A DNA stretch of 64,000 nucleotides. Source: Clostridia bacterium. Its GTDB lineage: Bacteria; Bacillota; Clostridia; Oscillospirales; CAG-272. The position numbers and the translations under genes are program-made. The notes under the pieces are model-generated. The model searched no databases. It was not told the origin of the DNA and worked only from the letters and a program-made list of their open reading frames with translations. Positions 45,625 to 53,747 of this stretch are shown in pieces. Where the stretch lies: assembly GCA_017466445.1 (NCBI GenBank), contig JAFTUC010000018.1:1-64000 (forward strand), in the 5' to 3' direction. Within the stretch, counting starts at the first letter, position 1. Every line of letters begins with the position of its first letter.

Positions 45625-46604
45625 TTAAAATAGGACAAATTGGAATAGGACATAATCACGGCGAGGGCAAAATGCTTGCTGTACAAAAATTTCCTGAGCT
45701 TTTTGAGGTTATAGGCTATGCGGAAGAAAACGAAGAATGGGTAGAAAAGAGAGGAAATCTTCCTTGCTACAAGGATTTACCGAGGTTAAGTGTCGAAGAA
45801 ATTATTGAAAAGTCAGATGCTATTTTGGTTGAATGTGATGTCTGGAATTTGACAAAAACAGCTAAAATGTGTATCGATGCAGGAAAACACGTTCATATTG
45901 ATAAGCCAGCAAGCGGAACATTGGCTGAATTTGAAGAGTTTTTAAATATTGCTAAAGAAAAAAACCTTACTGTTCAAATGGGGTATATGTACCGCTATAA
46001 TTTTGCAATTCAAAAGCTTATGGGGATGATAAATTCGGGAGAACTTGGTGAAATTTATCAGATAGACGCAGAAATGAGTACATATCATTCAAAGGAATAC
46101 CGAGAATGGCTGAAACATTTTAAGGGCGGTTCTATGTATATATTTGGTTCTCATCTTATTGACTTGGTTGTAAGCATTTTAGGCGAACCGAAAAAGGTTT
46201 ATCCTTTTATTAAGCAAACCGGATTTGAAGGTGTTTATTCAGATGATAACAACTTTGCTGTTTTGGAGTATGACAAAGCAATTGCAAGAATAACTAACCT
46301 TTCCGTAGAAGTAAATGGTTGGGGAATGAGAAGATTTGCTGTTATGGGAAGTAAAGGTACTGTTGAGATAAAACCGATTGAACTTAATGTGGAAATGACT
46401 ATATCTACAACGGATATTGCATCAAATGCTTATCAGGATATGAAAGAAAAAGTCGATATAAAAGATGTTCCTACCCTTTCACGATATGATGAAATGATGA
46501 AGGATTTTTATAAGTCGGTTGTAGGTGAAAAAGAAAATCCATACTCCTATGAGCACGAATTGGCCGTTCAAAAAACTCTATGCAGAGTTGTGGGGGAAAA
46601 CTGA
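45621..46604 (+). CDS. Gfo/Idh/MocA-family oxidoreductase
   Basis: 327 residues. N-terminal Rossmann fold (IGQIGIGHNHGEG), the EKP-like segment HIDKPASGT around the catalytic Lys, and the C-terminal alpha/beta domain (GYMYRYNFAIQKLM). It oxidises or reduces a sugar, inositol or ketose carbon with NAD(P). The start overlaps the disrupted transporter (ATGA), showing the ancestral operon was tightly coupled. Confidence 0.85.
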   Translation: MIKIGQIGIGHNHGEGKMLAVQKFPELFEVIGYAEENEEWVEKRGNLPCYKDLPRLSVEEIIEKSDAILVECDVWNLTKTAKMCIDAGKHVHIDKPASGTLAEFEEFLNIAKEKNLTVQMGYMYRYNFAIQKLMGMINSGELGEIYQIDAEMSTYHSKEYREWLKHFKGGSMYIFGSHLIDLVVSILGEPKKVYPFIKQTGFEGVYSDDNNFAVLEYDKAIARITNLSVEVNGWGMRRFAVMGSKGTVEIKPIELNVEMTISTTDIASNAYQDMKEKVDIKDVPTLSRYDEMMKDFYKSVVGEKENPYSYEHELAVQKTLCRVVGEN

Positions 46605-46605
46605 T

Positions 46606-46882
46606 ATGTCAAAGATGCTTATAAAAAACGGAAAAGTCTGAGACGGCGAAAGATTTTATTTTGCCGACGTTTTAACAGAGAATGAAAAGATAGCTAAAAT
46701 TGCAGATAAAATATACGAAGCTGCCGATTTTGAATATGATGCAAGCGGCAAAATCGTGTCTGCCGGACTTGTTGATATTCACGTATATATGAAAGGACTT
46801 GCTTCGGAAAAGTTTGGCATTGAGCTATTGCTGACGGTCAAGTTGTTTACAGAGATTAAAATATTGAAAGGTTGGATTTTAA
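46606..46882 (+). pseudogene. Amidohydrolase/dihydroorotase-like gene remnant
   Basis: From ATG 46606 the reading is MSKMLIKNGKV, TGA, DGERFYFADVLTENEKI, ending VDIHVYMKG. This is the N-terminus of a metal-dependent amidohydrolase (normally V-D-x-H-x-H), with a TGA (46639-46641) where Trp is usual and His to Tyr in the metal motif. After about 75 codons the homology stops, and the remaining several hundred residues are missing. A deletion plus nonsense mutation has destroyed the gene; the frame runs into the SDR start. Confidence 0.7.
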
Positions 46883-47647
46883 ATGAAAAAGGTAGCATTT
46901 ATTACAGGAGCAGGAGGATACATAGGCGGTGAAACTGCAGTTACTCTTGCAAAGCAGGGAATTAGAATTGCGGTGTGTGATATAAACCCAGAAACTATTG
47001 AAAAAACAGTTAAAAGAATTGAAGAAATTGGCGGAGAGGCGAAAGGTTACGTCTTTGATGTAACAGACTCAAAAGATGTAGATAGAGTGGTAGATGAGAT
47101 TGTAAAAGATTTCGGAAGACTCGATATTATGGTACATATTGCAGGTGGTTCTGCCCGAATTGCAGGCCCTGATGCTAAATATGTTTCTCTTGTCGAACAG
47201 GAAGATTACGTAATTGATAAAGTTTTAAAGGTTAATTTATACGGCGCATTTTGGGCAAGCCGTGCCGCTGCACGAGTTATGATAAAACAAGGCGAAGGTG
47301 GCAAGATAATTAATTTTTCTTCGGCTGTCGGCATTAACGGATTGGCAGGATGTGTGGATTATGCTGCTTCAAAAGGCGGAGTAATATCTCTTACCAAAGC
47401 GCTTGCGAAAGAGCTTGGTCCGTATAAAATTAACGTTAACTCTGTTGCTCCGGGAGTGGTACAGCGTCCGGGCGAAGATACTGATACAAAAAGAACATTA
47501 GAAACAAATTTACTTGGTGAAAAATGTTTAGCCTCTGATATTGCAAATCTTGTCGAGTTTCTTGTATCTGACAAATCGAGGTTTATAACCGGTCAGACAT
47601 ACGTCTGCGACGGCGGTCGAACACTCTCTATGAAAGGAACGGACTAA
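46883..47647 (+). CDS. Short-chain dehydrogenase/reductase (cassette B)
   Basis: 254 residues. Cofactor motif TGAGGYIG, catalytic Ser (NFSSAVG) and YAASK, and NVNSVAPGVV are classical SDR features. NAD(P)-dependent oxidation of an alcohol on the cassette substrate is likely. Preceded by the amidohydrolase remnant and followed after one base by the quinone-oxidoreductase-like gene. Confidence 0.88.
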   Translation: MKKVAFITGAGGYIGGETAVTLAKQGIRIAVCDINPETIEKTVKRIEEIGGEAKGYVFDVTDSKDVDRVVDEIVKDFGRLDIMVHIAGGSARIAGPDAKYVSLVEQEDYVIDKVLKVNLYGAFWASRAAARVMIKQGEGGKIINFSSAVGINGLAGCVDYAASKGGVISLTKALAKELGPYKINVNSVAPGVVQRPGEDTDTKRTLETNLLGEKCLASDIANLVEFLVSDKSRFITGQTYVCDGGRTLSMKGTD

Positions 47648-47648
47648 T

Positions 47649-48632
47649 ATGAAAGCAATGCTTGTAGATAGTAATAATAATCTTGTGTGGTCGGATGTTG
47701 CAGACCCTATTATAAAAGATGATGAAGTCCTCGTTAAAATTTATGCTGCGGCACTGAACCGTGCCGATCTGCTTCAAAGACAGGGTAAATATCCCTCGCC
47801 CGCAGGTTGTCCCGAATGGATGGGACTTGAGATCGCAGGTGTGATCACGGAAATCGGAAAAAATGTGACAAATTGGCATGTCGGAGACCGCGTTTGCGCG
47901 CTCCTTGGCGGAGGCGGATACGCAGAATACGTGGCGGTCAAGCACGATATGCTCATGCCTGTTCCAAAAGGACTTTCTATGGTTGAGGCGGCGGCTCTCC
48001 CCGAGGCGTATGCAACATCCTACTTAAATCTCTTCATCGAAGGACATCTTGAGGCTGGGCAAACCGCATTTATCCCCGCGGGAGCAAGCGGACTCGCCTC
48101 GGTTGCCATTCCTATGGCAAAGGCATTTGGCGCAAGAGTCATTACATCTGTGTTATCCGATGAGATCGCCGAGAAGATCAAGCCTCTCGGTGCTGACGTG
48201 ATCATCAATTCCACGACTCAGTGCGTCGAGGAGATCCTCAAAGCGGAGGAAGAAAACGGCACACCCGTGGCGGTTTCGATGGATTGTCTTTCGGGAGAAA
48301 CACTTGGAAAGAGCTTACCGTTTATGGCAAGAGGCGGTTATTGGATCGTTATCTCTACCCTTGCAGGAATTGAAACTACAGTACAATTAAGACCTTTGCT
48401 TACAAAGGGTTTACATTTAGTAGGCTCAATGCTCAGAAATCGTACACCCGAATTTAAGGCATATATTTTAGCGGAACTGGTAGAAAAGGTATGGCCAAAA
48501 ATCGAAAGTGGCGCAATTAAGCCATCTATCTATAAAATTTTGCCAATTGAAAAAGCAGAAGAAGCACACACTATTTTAGAACGTGGCGAAAATGTCGGCA
48601 AGGTAGTGTTACGAGTTTCCGAAGAAAGCTAA
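47649..48632 (+). CDS. NADPH:quinone oxidoreductase-like (MDR, PIG3-type) protein
   Basis: 327 residues. The start [18 protein letters not shown] is typical of the PIG3/QOR branch of medium-chain reductases, with cofactor segment [10 protein letters not shown]. It reduces an enone or quinone with NADPH. The first 110 bases and the last 280 are AT-rich like the rest of cassette B, while the middle (about 47,760-48,350) is rich in GC-ending codons like the chromosomal block. This suggests a recombinant gene. Last in cassette B; its stop is three bases before the end motif. Confidence 0.87.
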   Translation: MKAMLVDSNNNLVWSDVADPIIKDDEVLVKIYAAALNRADLLQRQGKYPSPAGCPEWMGLEIAGVITEIGKNVTNWHVGDRVCALLGGGGYAEYVAVKHDMLMPVPKGLSMVEAAALPEAYATSYLNLFIEGHLEAGQTAFIPAGASGLASVAIPMAKAFGARVITSVLSDEIAEKIKPLGADVIINSTTQCVEEILKAEEENGTPVAVSMDCLSGETLGKSLPFMARGGYWIVISTLAGIETTVQLRPLLTKGLHLVGSMLRNRTPEFKAYILAELVEKVWPKIESGAIKPSIYKILPIEKAEEAHTILERGENVGKVVLRVSEES

Positions 48633-48635
48633 TTT

Positions 48636-48802
48636 GTTGGTGCTATATTGACACGTGCGTGAGCGGTAGCCCCATTATCCAAAACGGCAAGCTCGTGGGT
48701 GCTGTGACACATGTGCTTGTAGACGACCCCACCACGGGATACGGAATTTTTATCGAGAATATGTTAAATGCCGCAAATATTCCCATGGCAAAGGCATCAT
48801 AA
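48636..48802 (+). repeat. Cassette boundary unit 2: end motif plus spoIVB 3' fragment
   Basis: End motif GTTGGTGCTATATTGAC at 48636-48652, then GTG at 48659 and an open frame from Ser (48662) through [14 protein letters not shown] and [10 protein letters not shown] to TAA 48802. The tail [11 protein letters not shown] differs from the intact gene and boundary 1 but matches boundaries 3-6. No internal stop or frameshift. Confidence 0.9.
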
Positions 48803-48832
48803 AGTGGTAAAACGGGAAAATATATGAAAAAA

Positions 48833-48890
48833 GTTGTCCCTTTTGTAACACGCCAAACGAGTGTGATATATTAGGGGCAACCGTTTTTTT
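48833..48890. terminator. GTTGTCC hairpin at boundary 2
   Basis: Arms GTTGTCCC ... GGGGCAAC with inner AACAC / GTGT pairing and a T-run after. The sequence around the loop (AACACGCCAAACGAGTGTGA) is almost identical to that of boundary 6. It probably terminates cassette B and the leftward cassette C regulator. Confidence 0.8.
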
Positions 48891-48904
48891 GTTGAGCACA
48901 AGAA

Positions 48905-49801
48905 TTATTGCATTTTCCGCTGAGGCTTTTCGTGATACAAGGTCTGCTCTTTATTTACAAGACGATATTCTTTCATGCCGATACCGAAATACTGCTTAAA
49001 ACGACGTCGCAGATGGCTTTCGTCGTCAAATCCGACCGCCTGTGCGATATTGGATACAGAAAGCGATCCCTCCAAAACAAGTGCTTCCGCTTTTTTCATA
49101 CGGAGCTCGCAAAGGCGATCCGAAAAGCCAATACCTGTGCAGCTTTTGTATAAGGAAGACAGATAATTCGGTGTAATTCCCAGCTCCTTCGACACCGATT
49201 TCAAGGTCAGCTTTTCCGAATATCGTTTTGCAAGGATAGACTCTGCTTTTAATACATAATAATTAACATATTTTCGGTGATTGGCTTTTAAGTCTTTCCT
49301 TACAAGCTTATCCAACACGGCAAGCAATTCATAAATCAATGAGGCGCAGATCATCTTTGAGGATGCATCCTTTTTCACATTTTCAGAGATAAAACGATAT
49401 ATTACTTTTTCAATTTCCATCCAATCTTGCATGGAAAGATCGGAAATCATAAATGGCAAAAGCAGTGCATCTTTCTCTTTCAGATCCCGCTCACACAATT
49501 CCTCGACCGTGTAGGTTATCTCATCAAATTCCACCGCCACCGATACGATCTCAACGTTCACGCCATTTTCCGCACAACTTTTTATATCGCTGTTTCCAAG
49601 GATACACGAAAAGCTTTTTCCAAACGCGGTAATAGGCTCTTGATCGCCGATCTCAATGGTGCGACAAGATGCTTTACAAATAGAAAATTCTATCATATTG
49701 GGCCTGTTTCGGTTTTTCCAATCGTAACGATCTACGGATGTTTTACATGCCCAAACCGGAAGGGGCAAGCTTCGTGGCAATTTCAATCTATAGCCGTACA
49801 T
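48905..49801 (-). CDS. AraC-family transcriptional regulator (cassette C)
   Basis: 298 residues: a roughly 190-residue N-terminal ligand domain and a C-terminal AraC HTH (LKSVSKELGITPNYLSSLYK; VGFDDESHLRRRFKQYFGIG). Divergent from the GH28-like gene and probably its regulator. An unusually Cys- and Trp-containing N-terminus hints at a non-standard ligand pocket. Confidence 0.9.
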   Translation of the reverse strand: MYGYRLKLPRSLPLPVWACKTSVDRYDWKNRNRPNMIEFSICKASCRTIEIGDQEPITAFGKSFSCILGNSDIKSCAENGVNVEIVSVAVEFDEITYTVEELCERDLKEKDALLLPFMISDLSMQDWMEIEKVIYRFISENVKKDASSKMICASLIYELLAVLDKLVRKDLKANHRKYVNYYVLKAESILAKRYSEKLTLKSVSKELGITPNYLSSLYKSCTGIGFSDRLCELRMKKAEALVLEGSLSVSNIAQAVGFDDESHLRRRFKQYFGIGMKEYRLVNKEQTLYHEKPQRKMQ

Positions 49802-49824
49802 TTCGATTCCTCCATTCTCTTGAA

Positions 49825-49853
49825 ATTATACCATATTTCAATTGAAAAATCAA
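49825..49853 (-). promoter_or_regulatory. Promoter of the cassette C regulator
   Basis: On the minus strand: TTGATT, 17 bases, TATAAT. Confidence 0.72.
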
Positions 49854-49892
49854 GTTTTTGTATAATATTTGCATTTTTTTGTAGATATATCC

Positions 49893-49921
49893 TTTACAAC
49901 AAAATAATTGTGCGATACAAT
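49893..49921 (+). promoter_or_regulatory. Promoter of the GH28-like gene
   Basis: TTTACA, 17 bases, TACAAT, about 30 bases before the start at 49959. Confidence 0.6.
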
Positions 49922-49958
49922 CTCAATTGCAAAAACTTTTTTGATTAGGAGCAATTAT

Positions 49959-51572
49959 ATGAGCTATAGGGTTTATCCTGTCATCCCAACCGAGCCGAAT
50001 TGTGATGACTATCGTGTTTTTATAAACGGGAACGAGGTTAAATTGAATACCGCACGCGTATCCGCCGTTCCCTTCAATCGCCGTTGGCCCGGGCATCAAC
50101 GGCAGCTCGACCAAACCGAAGAGATCCAATTTTTATCTCTGACCTCCGACGAGCCGCTCTCATTTGAGATCATACCGTCGACACCGTTTGAGAGCGTCAA
50201 GATCCGCCCCCGGTCACTTGGGATCGTTCCGCGTATCGAAAACGGGATCATAAAATTCACTCTTGACAAGCCAGCTTATTTTACCGTGGAGCCCTACGGA
50301 AGAAATCACGCATTACATATTTTTGCCGACCCGATGCCATCCTACAGTGTAGATATTCACGATCCCTCGGTCATTTACTTCGGCGCAGGCGAGCATGATG
50401 CGGGAATTATCGAATTAAAAAGCAACCAGACGCTATTGATCGACGAGGGGGCGGTGGTCTATGCGTGCATTCGCGTAGTGGATGCCGAAAATATCAGGAT
50501 CCTCGGCAGAGGCATTTTGGATAATTCCAAAAACAAAGAAACTATTTTGTTTGAAGCCAACGAAGAGCATAACAGTGCGGCGGTGAACAACGCGGTGCGC
50601 GAACATACGATCCAATTGGAATACTGTACAAACGTAGCGATCGACGGCATCACGATCCGAGATTCTCTCGTCTACAATATCCGCCCTATTGGTTGTGAAA
50701 GCCTCAGCATCAAAAACGTAAAGATCATTGGTTGTTGGCGTTACAACTCCGACGGAATCGATATGCACAACTGTAAAAGCGTGCATGTTTCGGATTGCTT
50801 TATCCGCACCTTTGACGATTCGATCTGTATCAAGGGATTCGACTGCTATTACGACGGCGACGTGGAGGCTGCTGTTCATGCGGCAATGTACCGAAACGGA
50901 AAAGCTTATGACGTTTTCAAAGATGTTGTAGTGGAAAGCTGTGTAATTTGGAATGATTGGGGAAAATGTCTTGAGATCGGTGCGGAAACAAGAGCGAAGG
51001 AGATCTGCAACATTAACTTCCGCAACTGTGATCTCATCCATTTGACAGGTGTTGCACTTGACTGCATGAACGTGGATTACGCCGACGTTCACGATGTGAC
51101 CTTCTCCAACGTTCGTATTGAAGCCGACGAGACCGTTCCCAAACCGCTGATTCAAAAAAACGATGCCGAGCGATACGTAAATACCGACACGCAGTACATA
51201 CCCACCACGGCTTGTGTCGAGGTAGTGTACCACCACGAGTATTCCGCCGGCGGCGGCCGCCGTGGAAAAAACAGAGATATCCGCTTTGAAAACATTCATC
51301 TTTTGAGCGATAAGCGCCCGCGGTTCTTTTTCCAAGGATATGACGAGGCACACAAGACCGAAAACATTCTGGTATCCAATTTTTATCTCAACGGGGAACT
51401 GATTGCGGAACTTCCGGAAGCCAATTTCAATATTGGAAATTATACGAACAACATTCGATTCACATCCGATCCGTACGTGCAAATGAAAAGAAACACCGTT
51501 TCCGCGCAAGGACAACTGCCTCGATCGAATTTTATTAAATTTGACTTTCCCGATCATAACGGACCCGTGTGA
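49959..51572 (+). CDS. GH28-like (polygalacturonase-type) beta-helix glycosidase
   Basis: 537 residues. An N-terminal beta domain (about 1-130) is followed by a right-handed parallel beta-helix. GH28-type acidic residues are visible in NSDGID (about 262-267) and DDSICIK (Asp287/288). The usual GHG and RIK motifs are not evident (GKCLEIGAET occupies the site), so specificity may not be polygalacturonate. There is no signal peptide, so it acts on imported oligosaccharides. Start chosen eight bases after TAGGAG. Cassette C carries no transporter of its own. Confidence 0.82.
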   Translation: MSYRVYPVIPTEPNCDDYRVFINGNEVKLNTARVSAVPFNRRWPGHQRQLDQTEEIQFLSLTSDEPLSFEIIPSTPFESVKIRPRSLGIVPRIENGIIKFTLDKPAYFTVEPYGRNHALHIFADPMPSYSVDIHDPSVIYFGAGEHDAGIIELKSNQTLLIDEGAVVYACIRVVDAENIRILGRGILDNSKNKETILFEANEEHNSAAVNNAVREHTIQLEYCTNVAIDGITIRDSLVYNIRPIGCESLSIKNVKIIGCWRYNSDGIDMHNCKSVHVSDCFIRTFDDSICIKGFDCYYDGDVEAAVHAAMYRNGKAYDVFKDVVVESCVIWNDWGKCLEIGAETRAKEICNINFRNCDLIHLTGVALDCMNVDYADVHDVTFSNVRIEADETVPKPLIQKNDAERYVNTDTQYIPTTACVEVVYHHEYSAGGGRRGKNRDIRFENIHLLSDKRPRFFFQGYDEAHKTENILVSNFYLNGELIAELPEANFNIGNYTNNIRFTSDPYVQMKRNTVSAQGQLPRSNFIKFDFPDHNGPV

Positions 51573-51636
51573 TGTTTGTGGGAAATTCCATTACGCTTCA
51601 CGGTATACGGCCGCAGATTGGTTGGTATCATGAATG

Positions 51637-51702
51637 GGGTATGGGATTTTTATAGAAAATATGTTAAATGCCGCAAATATTCCCATAGCAAAGGCGTCAT
51701 AA
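51637..51702 (+). repeat. Cassette boundary unit 3: truncated spoIVB 3' fragment
   Basis: Only the last 21 codons remain ([20 protein letters not shown] then Ser and TAA). The end motif and the SGSP half are missing; 65 bases of unrelated sequence separate the fragment from the GH28-like stop codon. Downstream flank (GGAAAATATATGAAAAAG) is nearly the same as at boundary 2. Confidence 0.85.
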
Positions 51703-51731
51703 AGCAACAAAACAGGAAAATATATGAAAAA

Positions 51732-51788
51732 GTTGTCCCTATTTGAACATGCTCCACGATGAGGTTCAAATAGGGACAACAGTTTTTT
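51732..51788. terminator. GTTGTCC hairpin at boundary 3
   Basis: A perfect 17-bp stem, GTTGTCCCTATTTGAAC / GTTCAAATAGGGACAAC, with a 15-base loop, followed by CAGTTTTTTG. The strongest of the hairpin family. Confidence 0.9.
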
Positions 51789-51810
51789 GTCCTAAGTGAT
51801 TCAATTTTGC

Positions 51811-51854
51811 GTGTTATCCTTATTATAACATACTACTCTCCCTTGGATAATACC
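51811..51854. repeat. Left-end site of cassette D
   Basis: GTGTTATCCTTATTATAACA, a seven-base variable part, then CCCTTGGATAATACC. Matches the sites at 55692 and 59076 in both blocks. It lies just outside the stop of the leftward AraC gene. Confidence 0.75.
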
Positions 51855-51873
51855 GTTTGTTATACGCATCGTT

Positions 51874-52680
51874 TCAACCTTTTTTGTTTTTGCAACCTTT
51901 TCTCAAAGAAGACGGACAAACGGAAAATTTATCCTTAAATATTTTGCAGAAATGGCTGTAGCTTGAAAAACCGAGATTTTCCGATATTATTTCGGCAGAC
52001 TCGTTCGTCAAAATGAGGTCATCATATGCGCGGAGTAGCCTCTGTTCGTTTATATATGCCTTGAGTCCCATACCAAAATGCATTTTCATAAGCCGTGAAA
52101 GGTGGCTTTGGCTATAATTTGACAGAGAAAGAAACGCAGGAATCCCCATTTTTAGATTTTTACGTTTTTTCATTTTCTCCACTGCCATAAGAAGTTCTTT
52201 TGGAATGTTTGATTGACGGAATTGATCCTTCGCATAAATATATGCGTGCAACAAAGATGACAGGATCAGCGTACAGTCACTTTCCGAAACTATGCGGTTT
52301 TCTCTGTAAATATCGTATAGCTTGGAAACGCGGGGGAAGGTGAAGGTGTGAGGGTGTTGCTCGAAGAAGATTCCATACGCACTTGATACCAGCTCAAAAT
52401 GCTCACGTCTTACAGATAGTGAAATAATCTCTATATCCTCACTCTGTTCCACAAAGCAATGTTCATCACCCGGGCATAAAAGCATGACCGTTTTTTCTTC
52501 TGTCAATATTTCTTCATCATTGACGATTTGCGTTCCTCTTCCTTGCAAAAAGCAGATCAGCTCGTAAAAATCGTGCGAATGATAAACATTCGTTAGTTTT
52601 CTGTCTTTTACAAATTGAAAAATATTATTTTTATTTTCTCCGTGAACGATCGTGTCAAATTCATACAATACCGATGTCAA
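51874..52680 (-). CDS. AraC-family transcriptional regulator (cassette D)
   Basis: 268 residues from TTG 52680, five bases after AGAGGTGG; the open frame extends further but without a Shine-Dalgarno sequence. N-terminal cupin domain with HSHDFYELICFLQG (metal/sugar-binding type); C-terminal AraC HTH (LSNYSQSHLSRLMKMHFG; LGFSSYSHFCKIFKDKF). Divergent from the transporter and glycosidase of cassette D. Confidence 0.9.
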   Translation of the reverse strand: MTSVLYEFDTIVHGENKNNIFQFVKDRKLTNVYHSHDFYELICFLQGRGTQIVNDEEILTEEKTVMLLCPGDEHCFVEQSEDIEIISLSVRREHFELVSSAYGIFFEQHPHTFTFPRVSKLYDIYRENRIVSESDCTLILSSLLHAYIYAKDQFRQSNIPKELLMAVEKMKKRKNLKMGIPAFLSLSNYSQSHLSRLMKMHFGMGLKAYINEQRLLRAYDDLILTNESAEIISENLGFSSYSHFCKIFKDKFSVCPSSLRKGCKNKKG

Positions 52681-52720
52681 TACGGCCACCTCTTTTCGAC
52701 ATAGTAAGGATTCGCATTTA

Positions 52721-52749
52721 ATTGTATCAAATACAACCAATTTTGTCAA
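52721..52749 (-). promoter_or_regulatory. Promoter of the cassette D regulator
   Basis: On the minus strand: TTGACA, 17 bases, TACAAT with an extended TG. Confidence 0.75.
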
Positions 52750-52790
52750 TATAATGCTCAAAAATCGCATAATGATGGTGGGTTTCCATA

Positions 52791-52819
52791 TTCAAAAAAC
52801 ACACGGATTATGATAAAAT
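52791..52819 (+). promoter_or_regulatory. Promoter of the cassette D cargo
   Basis: TTCAAA, 17 bases, TAAAAT with an extended TG, about 30 bases before the transporter start. Confidence 0.5.
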
Positions 52820-52848
52820 AAATAAAAATATTACCAAAAGGATCATTC

Positions 52849-53715
52849 ATGCTCGTTTTATTACTGTTTTCCATTTTCGCAGCCTCACTGAACAGCGCGG
52901 TCCTGCACAAAGCCGATCTGACAGAAAAAGGCGCAATATACAAATTTAATTTGTTCGGTACGCTGGTGTGGTGCGTATGCCTTTTCATTGCAAACGGCGG
53001 AAGACTGCACTTTGACACAAACGCTTTGCTTTGGGGATGCATATACGGTGTTACGCAGGCGCTATTTATCCTGTTTAAGACTGCGGCTATGAACAGCGGT
53101 CCCGTTTCGATCACAACATTGATCGGTAACTGTTCACTCGTCGTATCGGTCGTTGTGTGCTTTATTCTGTGGAATGAGCCTATTTCTCTTGCAGATATGA
53201 TAGGACTTGCTCTGTTGATGCTTGGACTTACTTTGGCTACTTATAAAAAATCAAGCGGGACGTTCACGAAAAAATGGGCGGTGTTTTCCTTTCTGTTCCT
53301 TGTTTTGGGAGCGGGAGTCGGTATCACCTTTAAGGCGTTCTCAAAAAGCGGCGGCACGGCGCACACGTCGGATATGATGATCGTTGCCGCGTTTGTCATG
53401 CTGATCTCTTATACAGTAATCTGCCTTTTTGCCGGTGGCTTTGCTTCAAAATCGAACAACTGCACAAAAAAAGAGAAACGTTTATTTATCATTCTCGCGC
53501 TCGTTTCGGGACTGTTAAGCTGTCTTTATAACAGACTGAATATCTATCTTTCGGGTGCGCTCGACGGTGTCATATTCTTTCCATCCTTCAACGGAGGCGT
53601 CGTCGTGTTATCTACTGTCGTCAGTATGATCATTTTCAAGGAAAAGTTATCCGTAAAGCAGCTTTTGGGTCTATTATTGGGTGTATCTGGTATTTGCATA
53701 ATCGGCATTCTTTAA
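52849..53715 (+). CDS. EamA/DMT-superfamily transporter (cassette D)
   Basis: 288 residues with about ten hydrophobic segments in two EamA repeats. Resembles the cassette G and H transporters in length and in the SGALDGVIFFPSFNGGVVVL region (cassette [18 protein letters not shown]). Probably moves the sugar substrate of the adjacent glycosidase; direction and substrate are inferred from context. It is followed after 32 bases by the glycosidase-like gene. Confidence 0.88.
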   Translation: MLVLLLFSIFAASLNSAVLHKADLTEKGAIYKFNLFGTLVWCVCLFIANGGRLHFDTNALLWGCIYGVTQALFILFKTAAMNSGPVSITTLIGNCSLVVSVVVCFILWNEPISLADMIGLALLMLGLTLATYKKSSGTFTKKWAVFSFLFLVLGAGVGITFKAFSKSGGTAHTSDMMIVAAFVMLISYTVICLFAGGFASKSNNCTKKEKRLFIILALVSGLLSCLYNRLNIYLSGALDGVIFFPSFNGGVVVLSTVVSMIIFKEKLSVKQLLGLLLGVSGICIIGIL

Positions 53716-53747
53716 ATTTTACTATAAACCATAAAGGAGAAACAACA

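Noticed and set aside
44716..46882. TGA read as tryptophan (alternative genetic code) in cassette B
   Set aside because: TGG is used for Trp in the same genes, and TGA is the genuine stop of the Gfo/Idh gene (46602-46604) and of others in the window. Nonsense mutation is simpler.
51591..51779. Minus-strand open frames opposite the spoIVB fragments (also 62028-62342)
   Set aside because: They are antisense shadows of the conserved spoIVB tail (reading DAFAMGI...), with no Shine-Dalgarno sequence or independent similarity.
53694..53747. Upstream start for the six-hairpin glycosidase-like gene
   Set aside because: The extra N-terminal residues overlap the transporter stop and lack a Shine-Dalgarno sequence; ATG 53748 has AAAGGAGA at good spacing.
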